In this document: one piece after another, positions 35,026 through 39,134 of the stretch
How the letters are laid out: the number at the start of each line of letters is the position of its first letter
How positions within the stretch are numbered: position 1 is the stretch's first letter
Origin: Bacteroidales bacterium
Lineage (GTDB): Bacteria; Bacteroidota; Bacteroidia; Bacteroidales; Paludibacteraceae
Reading direction: 5' to 3'
Assembly (NCBI GenBank): GCA_015654525.1
Contig: JAATGT010000213.1
Span: forward strand, 1 to 39,134
Length of the DNA stretch: 39,134 nt
Program-made: the position numbers and the translations under genes
Notes under the pieces: generated by a model
Database searches by the model: none
Seen by the model: the letters and a program-made list of their open reading frames with translations, nothing else
Told to the model about the DNA's origin: nothing

Positions 35026-36060
35026 ATGCAATACAATATGAGTCAAGAAAATCCTCTAGTTTCAATCATTACACCTACCTATAATCACGAAAAATATATT
35101 TCAGATTGTATCTGCTCGGCTCAGGAGCAAACTTATACAAACTGGGAGATGATAATTGTGAATGATGGAAGCACAGATAATACACTTTCTGTGGCCAGAT
35201 CTTTAGCTGCAACCGATGACCGCATTCATGTTTTTACGCAAGAAAATGTAGGCATTTTCCGTTTGTCGGAGACCTATAATTTTGCGTTGGAAAAGTCGAA
35301 AGGAAAATATATTGCCATTTTAGAGGGTGATGATGTGTGGTTGCCTGAAAAACTGGAACTTCAGGTGCCAACGCTTGAGCAGGATGAATCTGCCGTGCTA
35401 TCATGGGGTAGGGCATATCGTAGTAAAGCTGACTTAGCTGAATTATATGCCCTCAATCCAACGGATGAACAGTTCGATAAACAGTTGTTTACGAATAATC
35501 CCGTTGGGACTATCACGAATAAATTACTATTCGAGAATTTTATCCCGGCTCTTACCATTCTTATACGTAAGACTGCGCTTGATCAAATTGGAGGTTTTAT
35601 TCAGAATCATGGTTTGCCATTGGTTGATTTGCCGACTTTGCAGCAATTATCGTTGAATGGAACATTTACGTATGTAAATGAGCCCCTGGGAAAATGGAGA
35701 ACATATATATTGCAAGTCACAAAGATGCATGCTGTTCAGATGGCGGAAGGGTTTTACAAATTGTCTTTAGAGTTTTTTGAAGAGAATAGACCACATTTTG
35801 AAAACTCGAATATTCAGAAGAAAGACATTCATGAGTTTTATAATAAACTTTTGGTAGTTAGTTATTCCAGATCAGCCCGGTATAAACTTATCCGAAAAGA
35901 TTTTACTGGAGCGCGAAAAGATTATTTGAAATCAATTTTTTGTTTTGGTATAAATAGACCACTTTGGAAATTAAGGTCTATCATCGGATTAGTATTTAGC
36001 TTCGTTCATGCAGATATTGAAAATCTGGCACGGAAACTGGGAAGAGTAAGTTACAAATGA
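35026..36060 (+). CDS. GT2-family glycosyltransferase (GT-A)
   Basis: A 344-residue classical GT2 enzyme. It has PLVSIITPTYNHEKYISDCI, ICSAQEQTYTNWEMIIVNDG, STDNTLSVA, and GKYIAILEGDDVWLPEKLEL, whose EGDD holds the DxD-type metal site. Two in-frame ATGs are possible starts (35026 and 35038); the second begins MSQENPLVS, closer to the usual spacing. It differs in subfamily from the two tandem paralogues before it. A C-terminal amphipathic stretch (about 290-344) may contact the membrane. It ends in TGA. Confidence 0.9.
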   Translation: MQYNMSQENPLVSIITPTYNHEKYISDCICSAQEQTYTNWEMIIVNDGSTDNTLSVARSLAATDDRIHVFTQENVGIFRLSETYNFALEKSKGKYIAILEGDDVWLPEKLELQVPTLEQDESAVLSWGRAYRSKADLAELYALNPTDEQFDKQLFTNNPVGTITNKLLFENFIPALTILIRKTALDQIGGFIQNHGLPLVDLPTLQQLSLNGTFTYVNEPLGKWRTYILQVTKMHAVQMAEGFYKLSLEFFEENRPHFENSNIQKKDIHEFYNKLLVVSYSRSARYKLIRKDFTGARKDYLKSIFCFGINRPLWKLRSIIGLVFSFVHADIENLARKLGRVSYK

Positions 36061-36085
36061 TTCATTAAACCGAAAAAATGCCGTT

Positions 36086-37036
36086 ATGAATAGTATCATT
36101 AAAGAATCGGAGAAAGTTATTGTACACTGTATTAAAGAGAAAATTCTTTTGTTCAGGTATTATAAGTCTCCATTTAACGGTAAAACCCCAAAGCAACTAT
36201 TTGTTTCTAAAATTGATGACCGAAGGAACAGTTTCGGTTTAACGGACCGGTTAAAAGGTATTGTTTCTTTATATGCCTTCAGCAAAATAAAAAATGTCAG
36301 CTATAAATGTAGTTTTACGCATCCGTTTGAGTTGTCATCCTTCCTCGAACCCAATACATATAACTGGTTGCCGGAGCGCGATGAAATTTCGACAAGCAGA
36401 AAGAATGTACGTGTCATTATATTGCAGGGCGAGGACGAAAAACGATTAATTCATCTACCTGCACAGAAACAACTGCATGCCTATATTAACAGAGATTATT
36501 TGCCGGCATTTAATAAAATCTACGGTACTGATTTTAAGTGGGGCGAATTGTTTAATGAGCTTTTCAGACCAACTCCTAAACTGGAAACTCAGATTAATTA
36601 TTATTTAAATCAAATCGGATCCGATTTTATCGGTTGTGTTTTCCGGTTTCAATCTTTGTTGGGCGATTTTGAAGAGTATAATTTCTCCACTTTAGAAACA
36701 GCCGAAAGAGAAACGCTTATTGCCAACTGCGTAAGTTGCCTTGTGAAGCTGAAAAAAGAAAAAAACATGCCGCTTTTGGTCACTTCGGATAGTAGTACAT
36801 TCATTTCCGAAGTATCAAAAATAGATGGAATAATCACCATGGCAGGACGAGTGGTTCATATGGATTGCGTTGACACTGAGTCGGAAGAGGTTTATATGAA
36901 ATCCTTTGTCGATTTTCTGATGTTATCCAAAGCCAGTAAGATCTACAGCATTGGTACCTCCAGAATGTATCCAACCGAATTTCCCCTTTATGCCGCCAAG
37001 GTCAATAATATCTCTTTCGAACGGATTTTAATTTAA
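36086..37036 (+). CDS. Fucosyltransferase-like protein of the polysaccharide cluster
   Basis: A 316-residue protein I recognise only in outline. GLTDRLKGIVSLYAFSKI followed by FTHPFELSSFLEPNTYNW resembles the donor-binding start of O-fucosyltransferase/NodZ-like enzymes and of uncharacterised capsule-locus proteins. Near the C-terminus LLVTSDSSTFISEV and KIYSIGTSRMYPTEFPLYAA fit the GDP-sugar loop and acceptor part of the same fold. No signal peptide is present. As last gene of the cluster it may add fucose or a related deoxysugar. The DRLKGIV loop replaces the G-R/L-G-N-Q of NodZ, so the exact family is uncertain. Confidence 0.6.
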   Translation: MNSIIKESEKVIVHCIKEKILLFRYYKSPFNGKTPKQLFVSKIDDRRNSFGLTDRLKGIVSLYAFSKIKNVSYKCSFTHPFELSSFLEPNTYNWLPERDEISTSRKNVRVIILQGEDEKRLIHLPAQKQLHAYINRDYLPAFNKIYGTDFKWGELFNELFRPTPKLETQINYYLNQIGSDFIGCVFRFQSLLGDFEEYNFSTLETAERETLIANCVSCLVKLKKEKNMPLLVTSDSSTFISEVSKIDGIITMAGRVVHMDCVDTESEEVYMKSFVDFLMLSKASKIYSIGTSRMYPTEFPLYAAKVNNISFERILI

Positions 37037-37483
37037 TGGCTATCCGAGATTTTAGCTATTTAGATAAAATCGGTCATTTTAATCCACCTATTATCCGGTT
37101 TCTTTTTATATGGATGAGTTAGTCAGACTTATTTTCTCTCTCCTGTTTTCATTAATATTTTTTAGCCTTAATTATTCTATCAAACCATTTTTTTTATATT
37201 GCCTCTGCTCAAAAAGCTTCATTTTTGGCTATTATTTTGCGTCTAAAAATACCTTGTCCTAAAAATAATTTGATGTCCACTTACAGAATATTAATAATCA
37301 GGCATATACAAATTTTCATGTCTCACTTTTTTTCGTCACAAAATTTGGAGTTTATTTTGGTTTCTTATAATTTAGTATTCTAAAAGAGGCAGAATTTGGT
37401 ACTTGTTGCATAACATTGTGCTAATTGTGTTTTTAAATATAACGAAATGCTGTCTCCGGTTAATAAAATAATTCAGTTGAAAT
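37037..37483 (+). other. Gene-free, AT-rich gap after the polysaccharide cluster
   Basis: About 447 bases with no credible open frame. A stem-loop GATTTTA / TAAAATC (37048-37054 and 37065-37071) could end the operon, but it lacks a T-run directly after it. No clear promoter of the TTTG/TAnnTTTG type was found for the repeat gene at 37484. Confidence 0.6.
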
Positions 37484-37948
37484 ATGGCGGTATTATTTCC
37501 CAATTTTGCTTCTAAAGCGAGACAATTAGTTTTAGATTCCATTCTATTAACAGAAGCTCCTATCCACCCGAAAGGATCTCCTTTTATGTATATCGGAACT
37601 CCTTTTATACCGAAAGGATCTCCTTTAGTACCTAAAGTATCTCCTTTTATGCCGATCGGAGATCCGTTTATACCGAAAGGATCTCCGATCGTACCGAAAG
37701 GATGTTCTTTTATACCTATCGGAGTTCCAATCAGACCGAAAGGAGTTGCTTTTGTACCTAAAGTATCTCCTTTTATGCCGATCGGAGTTCCAATCAGACC
37801 GAAAGGAGTTGCTTTTGTACCGAAAGGATCTCCTTTTACCCAAATCGGAACTCCTTTCGGGAGTAAAGGACATCCGCCCGGGTATAAAGTGCCTCCGGCA
37901 AACTATAAAACAGATTCTTCATTCTTCATTTCATATTCTTCAGATTAA
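37484..37948 (+). CDS. Heptapeptide-repeat protein of unknown function
   Basis: A 154-residue protein made mostly of sixteen tandem seven-residue units (residues 29-140). The consensus is P-K/I-G-S-P-F-x, for example PKGSPFM, PIGVPIR, PKGVAFV. A short unique N-terminus (MAVLFPNFASKARQLVLDSI) and a Ser/Phe-rich C-terminus flank the repeats. There is no signal peptide. Pro and Gly in fixed places suggest an extended or solenoid-like structure, which is inference. The opposite strand is open over 37625-37873 because of the seven-codon period. It lies 33 bases upstream of the fibronectin-III gene and may be co-transcribed. I recall similar unnamed proteins in Bacteroidota but no function. Confidence 0.6.
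   Translation: MAVLFPNFASKARQLVLDSILLTEAPIHPKGSPFMYIGTPFIPKGSPLVPKVSPFMPIGDPFIPKGSPIVPKGCSFIPIGVPIRPKGVAFVPKVSPFMPIGVPIRPKGVAFVPKGSPFTQIGTPFGSKGHPPGYKVPPANYKTDSSFFISYSSD
37568..37903. repeat. Array of sixteen 21-bp tandem repeats
   Basis: Sixteen consecutive 21-base units with no insertion or deletion; the commonest form is CCGAAAGGATCTCCTTTTATG. Ten of sixteen keep a short dyad GGA-N2-TCC. There is a higher-order 63-bp repeat: 37715-37777 and 37778-37840 differ at few positions. The unit equals seven codons and two turns of B-DNA. Confidence 0.93.
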
Positions 37949-37981
37949 TTTATTGAACAATTCATTAAAAATTAATTTGTT

Positions 37982-38599
37982 ATGAAAAAACTAAAAATTC
38001 TATTGGATTTTCCCGAAAAATCCACAGCGGAAAAAATAGTGTTTTTCCGTAAAGTAATTGCCGGTATCAAGGAAAATGCCGCTGTTTTTGTTACTCCCGA
38101 CCTGAGTCTGGATAAGGCAACTGCATCGGTAGATACCCTGGAGGCTCATTATATTGCTTCGCTCGATGGCGGACGTGCTGCCACAGCGGCATTGCATGCA
38201 TCCGAAGCGGCTGCTGCTGATGACTTCAGAATACTGGCAGCGTATGTAGAGCGTGTAGCAGATGGTGACGAAGGTATTCTGCTGAGTTCAGGATTTAATA
38301 TCAGCAAGCAACCGGCTACTACCCAAAAAGCTGAACTGACTGTAATCAACGAACCCAAATCGGGTTCTGTGAAGTTAAGATCTAAGGCTATACCTAAATC
38401 GGGTTCGTACATTTGGCAAATGGCTAAAGGTAGTTTACCAACCAGCGAAAGTGGTTGGATAAACATTGGTTACAGCACGCAGGCATAATTTGAAGCCAGC
38501 GGACTGGATGTAGCTACTATCTGTTATTTCCGGCGGGCGGCGGTAACGCCCGATGGCACAACTGATTTTTGTGCTCCGGTAATGAAAGTGATAGAATAA
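37982..38599 (+). pseudogene. Fibronectin type III domain protein, interrupted by an in-frame TAA
   Basis: A 205-residue-equivalent frame with one TAA at 38486-38488. The N-terminal half (MKKLKILLDFPEKSTAEKIV, VFVTPDLSLDKATASV, DDFRILAAYVERVADGDEGI, LLSSGF) is the helical domain that precedes a fibronectin III domain in a family known from Flavobacteria and Bacteroidales. The FN3 part includes SVKLRSKAIPKSGSYIWQMA. After the stop, ASGLDVATICYFRRAAVTPD completes the fold, so the two parts clearly belong together. The stop falls where an FN3 linker residue, probably Ser (TCA to TAA), would be. Read as it stands, it is a 168-residue product lacking the last two strands. Confidence 0.8.
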
Positions 38600-38704
38600 A
38601 GAAGAATGTGAAATTGAAGAATGAAGAAAATTAAAACAATGGTTAATGATAAATCATTAATTATCAGTGATCAATGTTACAAAAAGAATAACTTAATAAC
38701 AATG

Positions 38705-38778
38705 AATATCGCCGAAGGCATAATATCGCGAAGCTAATAACACGAAGTAAATATCGCCGCAGGCAAATATCACGCAGT
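38705..38778. repeat. Degenerate 14-16-bp direct repeats
   Basis: Five units: AATATCGCCGAAGGC, ATAATATCGCGAAGC, TAATAACACGAAGT, AAATATCGCCGCAGGC, AAATATCACGCAGT. Each has A/T-rich TATC or AACA followed by GC-rich CGnAG. They fill the gap between the FN3 gene and the next start. The remaining gap (38600-38704) is AT-rich with no gene. Confidence 0.75.
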
Positions 38779-38790
38779 AAAAATAAGCTT

Positions 38791-39134
38791 ATGAAAAAAA
38801 TTACACTTTCCTTTATTACATTCTTTGTATCAGTGGGTCTGCAGGCTCAAAGCTCCTACAGCCTTACCATACACCGCAATGCCTATCGCGCCACCGATGC
38901 GCTGGTAAAACAGCAAGTAGAATTTAAAGATCCCGGCAGCTCGGGACGAAACCTTCACTGGGACTTCAGCACTGTGCAACCGCTGAATGAATCTTACAAG
39001 CTAAGCTATTCGCTACGCAATGCAGCCGATACCAGTACCGTATCCGGACTGGAACATAATACCCGCTACTACTACCGCCAACAGCGGGACAGTCTGCAAA
39101 CTGTGGGCTACGAAAACTCCACTACCTATATGGA
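38791..39134 (+). CDS. Secreted protein, N-terminus only (partial, runs off the right edge)
   Basis: An open frame from ATG at 38791 runs to the end of the window (114 codons). A signal peptide is clear: MKKITLSFITFFVSVGLQAQ with cleavage after LQAQ. The mature part is polar and beta-like (SYSLTIHRNAYRATDALVKQ, FKDPGSSGRNLHWDFS) with many Tyr, Asn and Thr, as in exported or cell-surface proteins of Bacteroidota. I do not recognise the family. GC content is higher than in the preceding gap. The start is supported by the signal peptide alone; no clear ribosome-binding site is present. Confidence 0.8.
   Translation, partial: MKKITLSFITFFVSVGLQAQSSYSLTIHRNAYRATDALVKQQVEFKDPGSSGRNLHWDFSTVQPLNESYKLSYSLRNAADTSTVSGLEHNTRYYYRQQRDSLQTVGYENSTTYM

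Noticed and set aside
37625-37873. Minus-strand open frame over the 37.6-kb array (Arg/Lys/Tyr-rich heptads)
   Set aside because: A period of seven codons keeps other frames open automatically. The plus-strand frame has unique ends and a neighbour at 33 bases, so it is the better gene.

Overview
The window comes from the Bacteroidota, most likely Bacteroidales (Paludibacter- or Dysgonomonas-like). The signs are several promoters of the phylum's TTTG-N19-TAnnTTTG type, the absence of strong Shine-Dalgarno sites, the rplM-rpsI-rpsB-tsf run, a bifunctional hisB, DUF3467 and DUF202 proteins, and a secreted GH13 amylase. No complete mobile element, rRNA or CRISPR array was seen.

Layout. Positions 1-4.2 kb (minus strand): the start of a secreted protein, hisB, and uvrA broken by one in-frame TGA. 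4.5-7.4 kb (minus): a cupin protein, a small operon (AraC regulator, VOC protein and a helix-hairpin-helix gene that carries an in-frame TGA), and plsC. 7.6-12.7 kb: an AraC regulator divergent from a tripartite efflux operon (TolC-like, EmrA-like, EmrB-like). 13.0-14.7 kb: a helical protein of unknown function, a possible cyclase relic, and a 14-unit, 21-bp tandem array that reads as heptapeptides on the minus strand. 14.7-19.7 kb (plus): aminopeptidase P, queF, tRNA-Leu(UAG), a secreted sphingomyelinase-like protein, and DUF3467 and DUF202 genes. 20.1-24.3 kb (minus): GH13 amylase, a membrane-anchored MutS-like ATPase, and a 3-methyladenine glycosylase. 24.5-27.8 kb (plus): rplM-rpsI, rpsB, tsf. 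27.8-37.0 kb (plus): gltX followed with almost no gaps by a surface-polysaccharide cluster (GT4, wecB, flippase, three GT2 genes, a fucosyltransferase-like protein). 37.5 kb to the end (plus): a second 21-bp/heptapeptide array gene, a fibronectin-III gene broken by a TAA, and the start of a secreted protein.

Two themes stand out. First, two unrelated tandem arrays share an exact 21-bp period (seven codons, two helical turns), and each lies upstream, on its own coding strand, of a gene for a protein of about 200-230 residues. Second, four reading frames are each cut by one stop codon, and each is explained by a single G:C to T:A change. That suggests either a real decay or mutator signature, or oxidative damage in the sequenced DNA. 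UGA is otherwise an ordinary stop here (five genes end in TGA), so a global code change is unlikely.

The polysaccharide cluster probably makes and exports a ManNAc-containing O-antigen or capsule. All functional calls come from motifs recognised by eye; no database search was possible.
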